Positions 1 to 6,005 of a DNA stretch of 7,235 bases are shown here, piece by piece. The notes under the pieces were generated by a model, which was given only the letters and a program-made list of their open reading frames with translations, searched no databases and was not told the origin of the DNA. The translations under genes and the position numbers were made by a program. This DNA is from an uncultured Bacteroidales bacterium (lineage in GTDB: Bacteria > Bacteroidota > Bacteroidia > Bacteroidales > P3), in the NCBI GenBank assembly GCA_946540365.1, contig CAMNIH010000086.1, positions 1 through 7,235 of the forward strand. The letters run 5' to 3'. Within the stretch, counting starts at the first letter, position 1. Each line of letters begins with the position of its first letter.

Positions 1-4
1 TTGT

Positions 5-32
5 CACACAGAAATCACGGAAATCACAGAAA
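5..32. repeat. Left inverted repeat of GxxExxY cassette
   Basis: This is a 28-bp arm of three 9-nt units of the form ACRGAAATC. It matches the reverse complement of 451-478 at 26 of 28 positions. The two arms face each other around the GxxExxY gene at 65-436. The gene's stop lies 32 bp inside this arm. The window ends 4 bp outside the arm, so a target-site duplication cannot be looked for. The repeat is seen directly; its role as a mobile-element end is inference. Confidence 0.8.
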
Positions 33-64
33 TTATGCTGACGCATCATTTTGTTGAGCAATAT

Positions 65-436
65 TCAATTGGCTATTCGAGTGATTGATGTCAAAATGTT
101 GTCCGTATTGAAATTCACCAGTATTCCAACTCTTCTGTCCAATAAGCGAAGGTATGTTAATAGTTGTTTGGCAAACACTTTTTTCATTTCCTCTACAGAT
201 TTCAACTCGATGATAACTCTGTCCTCAACAAGAATATCGAGTCGTAAATCTGTTTTTAGTCTGCTGCCCTTATATATGACAGGTACCTGTTTTTGTCGTT
301 CAATAGATAATCCGCGTTGTTCCAGTTCAAAACACAATGCCTCCTCGTACACGCTTTCCAATAATCCAGGCCCAAGTTCTTTGTAAACATCGTATATAGC
401 GCCCCTAATTTCGTATGTTATTTCATTCGGTGTCAT
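65..436 (-). CDS. GxxExxY-family protein (PD-(D/E)XK nuclease-like)
   Basis: This 123-aa protein carries the family signature GLLESVY at residues 24-30, inside the conserved run ELGPGLLESVYEEAL. A nuclease-like pattern follows: Asp67, then Glu77-Leu-Lys79 in VIIELKS, the D...ExK arrangement of the PD-(D/E)XK fold. The length suits a complete member. I chose the ATG at 434-436, which opens MTPNEITYEIRGAIYDVYKE and lies just inside the repeat arm. The reading frame stays open further upstream, but there it runs through the repeat (as a Thr-Glu-Ile-like tripeptide repeat) and then out of frame through gmd. The biochemical role of this family is not established; a nuclease-type activity is inferred from the motif. 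Base composition is far lower in GC (20 of 60 at 61-120) than the polysaccharide genes, which together with the flanking inverted repeats suggests recent acquisition. It is probably not needed for polysaccharide synthesis. Confidence 0.9.
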   Translation of the reverse strand: MTPNEITYEIRGAIYDVYKELGPGLLESVYEEALCFELEQRGLSIERQKQVPVIYKGSRLKTDLRLDILVEDRVIIELKSVEEMKKVFAKQLLTYLRLLDRRVGILVNFNTDNILTSITRIAN

Positions 437-450
437 GGAGTTGACGGCTT

Positions 451-478
451 TTTCTGTGATTTCTGTGGTTTCTGTGTG
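451..478. repeat. Right inverted repeat of GxxExxY cassette
   Basis: This is the second 28-bp arm, inverted relative to 5-32 with two mismatches. On the minus strand it reads as three 9-nt units (ACAGAAACC, ACAGAAATC, ACAGAAAAA). It begins 2 nt after the gmd stop codon and ends 14 nt before the GxxExxY start codon. It therefore fills almost the whole gmd-GxxExxY junction and may also form part of the leader of the GxxExxY gene. Confidence 0.8.
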
Positions 479-480
479 CC

Positions 481-1548
481 TTAATCTGCATGGTGCAGGC
501 GGCGGACTTTCTGTATGTCGTGCTGCACCATAAGCTTTACCAGGTCTTCGAAGCTTGTCTTCTGCGGGTTCCAGCCGAGGAGGCGCTTGGCTTTGCTCGG
601 GTCGCCCAGCAGCTGGTCCACCTCGGCGGGGCGGAAGTATTTGGGGTCCACCTCCACGAGCACCTTGCCAGTCTTCGCGTCGATGCCCTTCTCGTCCACG
701 CCCGAGCCTTCCCACTTCAGTTCGATACCTGCCTCCTTGAATGCCAGCGTGCAGAATTCGCGAACCGAGTGGTACTGTCCGGTGGCGATGACGTAGTCGT
801 CGGGCTGCTCCTGCTGAAGGATGAGCCACATGCACTCCACGTAGTCCTTGGCATAGCCCCAGTCGCGCAGGGCATTGAGGTTGCCGAGGTAGAGCTTGTC
901 CTGGAATCCCTGGGCTATGCGGGCGGCGGCCAGCGTGATTTTGCGCGTGACGAAGGTCTCGCCGCGTCGCTCGCTCTCGTGGTTGAAGAGGATGCCGTTG
1001 CAGCAGTACATGCCGTAGCTCTCGCGGTAGTTCTTCATCATCCAGTATCCGTAAAGCTTGGCTACGCCGTAGGGACTGCGGGGGTAGAAGGGCGTGGTCT
1101 CGCTCTGCGGCACCTCCTGCACCTTGCCGTAGAGCTCGGATGTAGAAGCTTGGTAGATGCGGCATGTCTGGGTGAGGCCCGTGATGCGCACGGCCTCCAG
1201 CAGGCGCAGCACCCCGTTGGCGTCGGTGTCGGCTGTGAACTCCGGCACATCGAAGCTCACCTTCACATGGCTTTGTGCTGCCAGATTGTATATCTCGTCG
1301 GGTCGCACCTCGCTGATGATACGGATCAGGGAGCTGCTGTCGGTCATGTCGCCCCAGTGGAGCTCCACCAGACGTTTCTGGTGCATGTCGCGTACCCACT
1401 CGTCGAGGTAGAGGTGTTCGATGCGGCCGGTGTTGAACGAACTGCTGCGACGCAGGATGCCGTGTACCTCGTAGCCTTTCTCGACGAGGAATTCGGCCAG
1501 ATAGCTGCCGTCCTGACCGGTGATGCCGGTGATGAGTGCTTTCTTCAT
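481..1548 (-). CDS. gmd: GDP-mannose 4,6-dehydratase
   Basis: Gmd converts GDP-D-mannose to GDP-4-keto-6-deoxy-D-mannose, the first step toward GDP-L-fucose, GDP-D-rhamnose and related deoxyhexoses. It is a cytoplasmic, NADP-dependent short-chain dehydrogenase/reductase-type enzyme. The 355-aa length is typical and the protein looks complete. The nucleotide-binding GxxGxxG is at residues 8-14 (GITGQDG). The catalytic residues are all visible: Thr136 and Glu138 in STSELYG, and Tyr160 and Lys164 in YGVAK. They match E. coli Gmd Thr132, Glu134, Tyr156 and Lys160 with a constant offset of four. Other family blocks are [15 protein letters not shown] (33-47), [19 protein letters not shown] (187-205) and [16 protein letters not shown] (305-320). 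The usual partner (fcl/wcaG or rmd) is not in the window, so the end product is unknown. A 106-bp AT-rich gap separates it from the upstream gene, and no clear Shine-Dalgarno sequence precedes its start. Confidence 0.98.
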   Translation of the reverse strand: MKKALITGITGQDGSYLAEFLVEKGYEVHGILRRSSSFNTGRIEHLYLDEWVRDMHQKRLVELHWGDMTDSSSLIRIISEVRPDEIYNLAAQSHVKVSFDVPEFTADTDANGVLRLLEAVRITGLTQTCRIYQASTSELYGKVQEVPQSETTPFYPRSPYGVAKLYGYWMMKNYRESYGMYCCNGILFNHESERRGETFVTRKITLAAARIAQGFQDKLYLGNLNALRDWGYAKDYVECMWLILQQEQPDDYVIATGQYHSVREFCTLAFKEAGIELKWEGSGVDEKGIDAKTGKVLVEVDPKYFRPAEVDQLLGDPSKAKRLLGWNPQKTSFEDLVKLMVQHDIQKVRRLHHAD

Positions 1549-1573
1549 CTATAGCTGCAATTTGATTTGTGTC

Positions 1574-1608
1574 TCAATCAGATTGAAAAGAATAATTAGA
1601 CCTGATTG
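1574..1608. repeat. Dyad symmetry upstream of gmd
   Basis: The AT-rich 106-bp gap between the nucleotidyltransferase gene and gmd holds a 13-bp dyad, TCAATC-A-GATTGA (1574-1586). There is also a 7-bp inverted pair, CAATCAG at 1575-1581 and CTGATTG at 1602-1608. I find no TAnnTTTG promoter element here on the minus strand. The dyad could be an operator, a weak hairpin or a remnant of the repeat just upstream; the sequence does not decide. Confidence 0.4.
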
Positions 1609-1617
1609 TGTTTTATT

Positions 1618-1644
1618 GGACTTTCGGATTGGTTCTGGTGATTC
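1618..1644 (-). repeat. Junction repeat after nucleotidyltransferase gene
   Basis: On the minus strand this block starts GAATCACCAGAAC, 10 nt after the stop of the gene at 1655-2689. It aligns with the block at 3240-3265 (GAATCACCGGAAC, also exactly 10 nt after a stop) over about 20 of 27 columns. It resembles the 9-nt units that flank the GxxExxY gene. CAATCAGG follows at 1601-1608, echoing TCAATCAGA at 3231-3239 after the other copy. Confidence 0.45.
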
Positions 1645-1654
1645 GGTTAGAGGC

Positions 1655-2689
1655 CTACATTTTGTGCAGTATGCTTTTCGGTTTCTCGGCGTGCGAGGTG
1701 AGCGAGGCGAGGAGCAGGGTGGGCTCGCTGTCGCGGAAGACCATCCTGCGCTTCCATGCCTGCGCTTTCCAGCGGCGCAGCTTCCACCCCAGGCGGGCCA
1801 GCCCGTCGGCGTGCTTGTCGGCAGTCTCGGGGCTGCCGTAGACGATGTCGCGCTCCAGCTGCCGGATGTTCCCCACGTTGTCGGGGCCTTCTGTGGAACG
1901 GAGGGGCGGACGGTAGCCCAGCTGTCTTTCGGCAACTCCGTCCAGCGCACTGACGAAAGCGGTCATGCCGTAGTCGTCGACGGCACGTTGCACCTGCTCC
2001 CAGTCCACCTGCCCCTCCATGGCGCGGCAGGTGAGCGTCCAGTCCACCAGGTCGCGCAGCGTGATGCGGCTGGAGGCGAAGTGGCACGCCATGTGGCGCA
2101 GCAGGAAGAGCACCTCGAAGGCGGGCGACGGGGCCGCCTCCTTCAGCAGCGCCTCGTAGCGCCGGTTGCTGGGCGGGTAATGAGTATTGATAAAATCGTA
2201 GTGGCTCTCCACGGTGACGCCGCTGTAGTTGTACTTCGAGTGGTGGTGGGCGTCGTTGCCGACCGTTACCTTCAGCACCTCGCAGGCCACACGGTCAGCC
2301 TCGTCGTGCCGGTCGTAGAAGTAGAGGTCCAGGTCGCCGAACTCGCGCTCCTCCGGCCTCGGGTAGTACTGTGACATGTGTGTCCCCTTCAGCACGAGGG
2401 TCTCGATGCCGTGCTTCGCCATGGCGTCGACGATCTCCTGCTGCACCCGTCGCTGGTAGCGGTGCCAGCCGACGGCCTTCTCGTGCTCTGCCAGCCACGG
2501 CATCAGCACCTCGCGCGGGGCTCCTGCGGCCGCGGCGCCTTCGTAGCAGAGCGCCGCCACATGGTTGCGCTGCAGCAGGCGGAAGAGGCTCCACCAATGG
2601 TCGGCATCGGGCGCTTCAATGCCCAGATAGGGCTTGCCTCCGTCCAGGGCGGCCTTCAGCAGGCTGTATGCCAGTTGCATCTCGGTCAT
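1655..2689 (-). CDS. Nucleotidyltransferase-fold protein (NTP_transf_5-like)
   Basis: This 344-aa protein matches my knowledge of the uncharacterised nucleotidyltransferase family PF14907, common in Bacteroidetes and other exopolysaccharide clusters. The core is LVLKGTHMSQYYPRPEEREFGDLDLYF (residues 98-124). LKG (100-102) and the Asp119-x-Asp121 pair of DLDLYF correspond to the hallmark carboxylates of the polymerase-beta-like fold. A third acidic ligand may be Glu161 in VTVESHYDF. The N-terminal 90 residues and the region after 190 are mainly helical-looking. The substrate is unknown for the family; transfer of a nucleotide or phosphorylated group to a polysaccharide precursor or a protein is a guess. 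The start ATG at 2687-2689 follows AAGGGA four bases upstream, a reasonable ribosome-binding site. It follows the 157-aa gene by 39 nt and is very probably co-transcribed with it. Confidence 0.85.
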   Translation of the reverse strand: MTEMQLAYSLLKAALDGGKPYLGIEAPDADHWWSLFRLLQRNHVAALCYEGAAAAGAPREVLMPWLAEHEKAVGWHRYQRRVQQEIVDAMAKHGIETLVLKGTHMSQYYPRPEEREFGDLDLYFYDRHDEADRVACEVLKVTVGNDAHHHSKYNYSGVTVESHYDFINTHYPPSNRRYEALLKEAAPSPAFEVLFLLRHMACHFASSRITLRDLVDWTLTCRAMEGQVDWEQVQRAVDDYGMTAFVSALDGVAERQLGYRPPLRSTEGPDNVGNIRQLERDIVYGSPETADKHADGLARLGWKLRRWKAQAWKRRMVFRDSEPTLLLASLTSHAEKPKSILHKM

Positions 2690-2728
2690 CGTGTCCCTTA
2701 TCTAATTTGGCGGGATCTGTCGGCAATA

Positions 2729-3202
2729 CTATCGGCTTGTGGGCATATCGCCCGACCACCCGTGACCGAGGTCCCAATGTTCATCGTAGACGAACTCGAA
2801 GTAGGGCAGGGCGAACTCTTGTTCAATCAGTTCGCTCAGCTCATCCTGGATGGGTTCGGCCCAATGGCCTACAAGGACGATGAACTTGTCTATCGTCCAT
2901 GCCACACGGCCACGCGGTATCTGCGTGTAGTCTCCTTTAAACTTCGTGTCCAAGTGTTTGGCCTGGGCACGGAAATATTCCTTGGCCCATACTTGACGAT
3001 GCAGGTGCGGGTAGTTGATGAACGGCTTCCCTTTTTCGGCAGCCTCTTCCACCTCGCGTGGGGTTATCTCTTTCTTCCGTACCCCGAAGAGTGTGTGGTC
3101 TTCAGGGTCGTACCAGAAGATGCCGACGGCAGGCATTGGCTCGTCGAAGGAGCGCATGTCGTCCATCTGGGCTTTGTGTTTTTCTTCAGAAAGTATCGTC
3201 AT
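2729..3202 (-). CDS. Conserved-looking hypothetical protein, 157 aa
   Basis: I cannot assign a function. The protein is soluble, with no signal peptide or membrane segment. Its N-terminal part carries AVGIFWYDPEDHTLFGVRKKEIT (residues 25-47). A Pro-Arg-Gly-Arg-Val motif follows (IPRGRVAW, 95-102) before KFIVLVGHW, and the C-terminal block is YFEFVYDEHWDLGHGWSGD (134-152). The PRGRV-strand-helix-strand pattern reminds me of a small unnamed bacterial family, but I cannot name it. The frame is open up to 3307, where another ATG lies inside the wzm end. I chose the ATG at 3200-3202 because AAAGGA stands 8 nt upstream and the added residues would be non-conserved, low-quality sequence overlapping wzm. 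GC is lower than in its neighbours (31 of 60 at 2881-2940 against 44 of 60 at 2521-2580), which suggests a later insertion. Wzt, the expected neighbour of wzm, is not in this place. Confidence 0.85.
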   Translation of the reverse strand: MTILSEEKHKAQMDDMRSFDEPMPAVGIFWYDPEDHTLFGVRKKEITPREVEEAAEKGKPFINYPHLHRQVWAKEYFRAQAKHLDTKFKGDYTQIPRGRVAWTIDKFIVLVGHWAEPIQDELSELIEQEFALPYFEFVYDEHWDLGHGWSGDMPTSR

Positions 3203-3239
3203 TGTACAGTCCTTTCGAATTCTTTTGCTGTCTGATTGA

Positions 3240-3265
3240 GGATATTCCGGTCGTTCCGGTGATTC
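3240..3265 (-). repeat. Junction repeat after wzm
   Basis: On the minus strand this begins GAATCACCGGAAC, 10 nt after the wzm stop, and contains ACCGGAA twice at a 9-nt spacing. It is related to 1618-1644 and, more loosely, to the 9-nt units of 5-32 and 451-478. It occupies the 73-bp gap before the 157-aa gene. Function is unknown; a gene-insertion seam or a dispersed intergenic repeat are both possible. Confidence 0.45.
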
Positions 3266-3275
3266 GTTCAGAGCC

Positions 3276-4145
3276 TCACACCGTGTCCATGAAGGTGCGC
3301 TGCACACGGTTGAAGATCACGATGCCCACGGCCAGCAGCACCACCATGAAGGCGAAGCTGTAGGCCAGCATGCCCCAGCTGAATTCGCCGGCCCCGAGGA
3401 AGCCATACTTGAAGGCCTCGACGATACCCGTCAGGGGGTTGAGGCTCATCACGAAGCGCAGCTTCTCGTTGGTGATGGTGCTCAGCGGGTAGATGATAGG
3501 CGTGGCATACATCCACAGTCGCACGAAGTAGTCGAGCAGGAGCTGCATGTCGCGATACTTGGTGGTGAAGCTCGAGAAGAGGATGCCGAAGCCCAGCGCC
3601 AAGCCCGCCAGCATGACCACCAGCACCGGCAGCAGCAGGGCGTACCAGTTGGTGTGGATCTGCCCCGGGATGATGAAGATCTGATAGACGGCGTAGACCA
3701 CCAGGAACAGCGCCAACTGGATGCCGAAGCGCACCAGGTTGCTGATGACGGTCGAGAGGGGTGCGATGAGCCGCGGGAAGTAGACCTTGCCGAAGATACC
3801 CGCGTTGGCCACGAAGGTCGACGAGGTCTTCGAGAGGCAGTCGTTGAAGTACTGCCACAGGCACACGCCGCTGAGGTAGAACAGCGGCTCGGGCAGCCCG
3901 TCGGTCGGTATCTTGGCGATGCCGCCGAAGACCACCATGTACATCGCCACCGTCATCACAGGCTGTATGATGTACCACAGCGGGCCGAGAACGGTCTGCT
4001 TGTACTGGGTGGTGACGTTCCTCTTCACGAAGAGCATGCACAGGTCGCGGTAGTTCCATATCTCTTTCAGGTCCACCTGCAGCAGCTTCTCCTTGGGCTT
4101 GATGACGGTGGTCCAGGTGTTGTCGGTGTTGTTGTCTTTTGTCAT
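3276..4145 (-). CDS. wzm: ABC-2 type polysaccharide export permease (Wzm/TagG/KpsM family)
   Basis: This is the membrane subunit of an ABC exporter that moves a lipid-linked polysaccharide or teichoic-acid-like polymer across the inner membrane. At 289 aa it is full length. The cytoplasmic N-terminus ends in the family signature IWNYRDLCMLFVKRNVTTQYKQTVLGPLW (29-57). Hydrophobic segments follow at about 56-76, 133-160, 168-192, 205-222 and 258-280. The second signature, MYATPIIYP (212-220), and NPLTGIVEAFKYGFLG (236-251) are as expected in O-antigen permeases. The exporter needs an ATPase (Wzt), normally the next gene; here the next gene is an unrelated 157-aa protein and no Walker-motif ATPase lies in the window. 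The start ATG (4143-4145) has no clear Shine-Dalgarno sequence, as is usual in Bacteroidetes. A 131-bp spacer with hairpin repeats separates it from the sugar transferase gene. Confidence 0.95.
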   Translation of the reverse strand: MTKDNNTDNTWTTVIKPKEKLLQVDLKEIWNYRDLCMLFVKRNVTTQYKQTVLGPLWYIIQPVMTVAMYMVVFGGIAKIPTDGLPEPLFYLSGVCLWQYFNDCLSKTSSTFVANAGIFGKVYFPRLIAPLSTVISNLVRFGIQLALFLVVYAVYQIFIIPGQIHTNWYALLLPVLVVMLAGLALGFGILFSSFTTKYRDMQLLLDYFVRLWMYATPIIYPLSTITNEKLRFVMSLNPLTGIVEAFKYGFLGAGEFSWGMLAYSFAFMVVLLAVGIVIFNRVQRTFMDTV

Positions 4146-4153
4146 TGATTTAG

Positions 4154-4270
4154 TGTGTCGCCCCTTCAGGGCTCCTTTTTTTTGTCTGTATTGTCCCCCG
4201 TGGGCTCACGTCCACGGCTAATGTGTGTCGCCCGTTGGCACGGGCTATTATGTGTCGCCCCTTCGGGGCT
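4154..4270. repeat. REP-like hairpin repeats, three copies
   Basis: On the plus strand three copies share a TGTGTCGCCC head and a GGGCT tail: 4154-4173, 4224-4246 and 4251-4270. Each folds into a GC hairpin, for example GCCCC-TTC-GGGGC at 4257-4269. A further inverted repeat, CCGTGG...CCACGG, lies at 4198-4217 between copies one and two. The hairpin of copy one is followed on the plus strand by eight T at 4176-4183, so it could terminate antisense transcription. The array fills almost all of the gap between the sugar transferase and wzm genes. It resembles repetitive extragenic palindromes; genome-wide copy number cannot be seen here. Confidence 0.75.
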
Positions 4271-4276
4271 CCCGCC

Positions 4277-5449
4277 TCACGCCGAGTGCTTCCGGTGGAA
4301 CAGGATATTCCCCACGATCCCCCAGAAGTAGCGCCAGTCGGTCTTGAACGGGTGCTCGAGGTAGGCCTCCAAGTAGCGGCGTTCGCTCGCCTGCACCTCG
4401 TCGAGGGTCTCGGGCGTGTGTGCCTCGTAGTAGAACGGCGGCAGCAGCCCCGGCTTGGCGCGGGTGCGCAGCTGCTGCATCTCAGGGCTGTAGAGGCTGA
4501 AATACTGGTGGCTCAGCGGCCGCACACCCACCAGCTTGAGGTCGCCCCGCAGCATGTTCCACACCATCGGCAGCTCGTCGAGCCACACCCGCCGCAGCAC
4601 ACGGCCCCAGAAGTTGACGCGGTAGTCGTCCTTGAACTTGCCCCCGCGTTCGAGGCTCTGGTAGTGGTAGATGTAGGGCTGCACGTACTCGGAGTAGGTG
4701 TACATCGTGCGGAACTTGTGTACCACGATCTCTTTGCCACCCTTGCCCACGCGGCGCAGGTGGATGATGGGCGACCCGGTGGGGGCTGTGTCGTCGACCG
4801 GCTCCTTCACCTTGCGCCCTGTGACGAAGAACTCGCCCTCGCGAAACTTCTCGTCGACCACTTCGAAGCCGGCCCTGTACAGGCGGCCGATGATCTCCAC
4901 GCGGCTCATCGTGCGGTCCTTGCCGCCGGTGACGGCGAAGTAGAGGCCGTGCGTGAGTCGCAGCTTGGGGCACACGCGGTGCCACAGGTACTGCCACCCC
5001 GCCACCAGCTGCCGCACGCCCCACGGGTAGCGCTCGTTGATCAGCCGTCGCTTCAGCACCGCCGTCATCGAGTGGCAGCAGATGTAGCTGTCCATCGGCA
5101 GCCCCCGGTTGGCGGCGTAGAGCAGCTCGTCGAGCCGCTCCACGGTGTGCAGCGGGCGCGCCATGAAAAGCAGCTGCGGCTGGCGTCCCTCCAGGCGGTA
5201 GGCCATCGCCTCGGGGGTATGGGTCGTGAAGGGGGTGATGAGGATGCTCTCGGAGTAGTCCTGCTGCTTGCTTTTCAGGTAGCTGAAGGTCTCTTTGTAC
5301 CCCATCGCTGCCGTGTTGTCCAGGAAGCGGCGCACGTCGGCGTTGTCCACCTGGGCCAGGTCCAGCTTGGCCCCCTGCTCCGTCCCTTGTTCGGAGTAGG
5401 CCTTCTGTCCTTCGAATTCGTATTGTAGATGAAACAGTGCGCGTTTCAT
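4277..5449 (-). CDS. Initiating sugar transferase, Bacteroidetes type
   Basis: The C-terminal half is a bacterial sugar transferase domain (PF02397), which transfers a sugar-1-phosphate from a nucleotide sugar to undecaprenyl phosphate to start a polysaccharide repeat unit. Visible blocks are IIHLRRVGKGGKEIVVHKFRTMY (228-250), KDDYRVNFWGRVLRRVWLDELPMVWNMLRGDLKLVGVRPLS (273-313) and KPGLLPPFYYEA (332-343). The acidic pair Asp274-Asp275 stands where the catalytic Asp-Glu/Asp region is found in PglC and WcaJ relatives. Unlike those enzymes there is no N-terminal membrane domain or reentrant hydrophobic helix before the domain. Instead there are about 215 soluble-looking residues, ending in a stretch (IIGRLYRAGFEVVDEKFREGEFFVTGRKVKEP, 186-217) that resembles the tail of methyltransferase-like proteins. 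Membrane contact may come from the aromatic, basic C-terminus (YFWGIVGNILFHRK, 374-387). I recall the same layout in other Bacteroidetes sugar transferases. Sugar specificity is unknown. It starts 52 nt after the upxY-like gene. Confidence 0.9.
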   Translation of the reverse strand: MKRALFHLQYEFEGQKAYSEQGTEQGAKLDLAQVDNADVRRFLDNTAAMGYKETFSYLKSKQQDYSESILITPFTTHTPEAMAYRLEGRQPQLLFMARPLHTVERLDELLYAANRGLPMDSYICCHSMTAVLKRRLINERYPWGVRQLVAGWQYLWHRVCPKLRLTHGLYFAVTGGKDRTMSRVEIIGRLYRAGFEVVDEKFREGEFFVTGRKVKEPVDDTAPTGSPIIHLRRVGKGGKEIVVHKFRTMYTYSEYVQPYIYHYQSLERGGKFKDDYRVNFWGRVLRRVWLDELPMVWNMLRGDLKLVGVRPLSHQYFSLYSPEMQQLRTRAKPGLLPPFYYEAHTPETLDEVQASERRYLEAYLEHPFKTDWRYFWGIVGNILFHRKHSA

Positions 5450-5468
5450 AGTGTGCGGTCGTTTGTGT

Positions 5469-5491
5469 GCCGTACGGCCCCGTTGTCGGGG
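5469..5491. repeat. Tandem hairpins between upxY-like and sugar transferase genes
   Basis: Two small palindromes share one base: GCCGTACGGC (5469-5478, perfect 10-bp dyad) and CCCCG-TTGT-CGGGG (5478-5491). On the transcript the second has the loop ACAA. No T-run follows, so it is not an intrinsic terminator. It may be an mRNA-processing or stabilising structure in the 52-nt gap, or a decayed relative of the hairpins at 4154-4270. Confidence 0.5.
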
Positions 5492-5501
5492 TGGGCGGCC
5501 T

Positions 5502-6005
5502 TCAGGTCGCGGGGGCCTCCTCCACCTTGCGCAGCAGGCTGGGGTGGATATAGGTGGTGGCGACAGCCACCACGCCCCGGATGGTGACCACCAGGCGGCG
5601 GTCGCGTTTGATGCGTTTGATGTGCCCCTCGGCCCCTTTGAACACGCCGCCGGTCACCACCACGCGGTCGCCCTCGTGGTACTCCGGACGGTCGTCGCCC
5701 AGCAGCGTCAGCCCCTCGCGCCCCGCGCTGACCACGAAGCGGAACACCTCCATCTCGCGGTCGGGAATCGCCGCCGGACGCCGGCTCGACACCTCGCGGT
5801 AGAGCCACACCCGCTGCCAGCGCTCGGCCACGAACCGCTGCACCTCCTCTTCGCTGCACTGCACAAACAGCAGGCTTCCGATGACGTCGGTCGGGGCGAA
5901 GAAGTCGAGCCCCGCCTCGCGGGCTTCGCCGATCAGGGCCTGCACGCGGTTGTAGTAGACCTTCATCGCGTACCAGTGACGCTGTGTTTCGCTGTGGGTT
6001 GTCAT
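5502..6005 (-). CDS. upxY: UpxY-family transcription antiterminator (NusG-like)
   Basis: This 167-aa protein has the two-domain layout of specialised NusG paralogues. The N-terminal NGN-type domain begins HWYAMKVYYNRVQALIGEA (10-28), continues FFAPTDVIGSLLFVQCSEEEVQRFV (35-59) and ends near residue 105. A C-terminal KOW domain covers about 112-145 (EGDRVVVTGGVFKGAEGHIKRI). In B. fragilis, UpxY proteins bind the 5' leader of their own capsule operon and prevent premature termination. First-gene position, a long structured leader and the following sugar transferase all fit that role here. The start ATG at 6003-6005 is set by an in-frame TAA 24 bases upstream; it lacks a close Shine-Dalgarno sequence. 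An out-of-frame ATG at 6028-6030 has a strong one. No upxZ-like gene follows, in contrast to B. fragilis loci. The symbol is a family name; orthology to a given UpxY is not claimed. Confidence 0.92.
   Translation of the reverse strand: MTTHSETQRHWYAMKVYYNRVQALIGEAREAGLDFFAPTDVIGSLLFVQCSEEEVQRFVAERWQRVWLYREVSSRRPAAIPDREMEVFRFVVSAGREGLTLLGDDRPEYHEGDRVVVTGGVFKGAEGHIKRIKRDRRLVVTIRGVVAVATTYIHPSLLRKVEEAPAT

Noticed and set aside
5..478. CRISPR array from the 9-nt repeat units
   Set aside because: Units are contiguous 9-mers with no spacers, only three per end, and in inverted orientation around a gene.
437..1399. N-terminal extension of the GxxExxY frame through gmd
   Set aside because: The frame stays open for 444 codons, but the upstream part is gmd read out of frame. 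The family homology begins just after the ATG at 434-436.
490..1554. Plus-strand open frame of 354 codons opposite gmd
   Set aside because: It is the antisense of a certain gmd gene. High GC at third codon positions removes stops from the opposite strand, and the translation is a Val/Leu/His/Ala-rich string without motifs.
1520..3235. Long plus-strand frames opposite the nucleotidyltransferase and 157-aa genes
   Set aside because: They overlap well-supported minus-strand genes, show biased Val/Gly/Arg/His content and carry no recognisable domain.
3203..3307. Earlier start at 3307 for the 157-aa protein
   Set aside because: It would overlap the end of wzm and add residues with no pattern; the ATG at 3202 has AAAGGA at a good distance.
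4223..5428. Plus-strand open frame of 401 codons opposite the sugar transferase
   Set aside because: Same cause: composition-driven antisense frame. The minus strand carries unmistakable transferase motifs.
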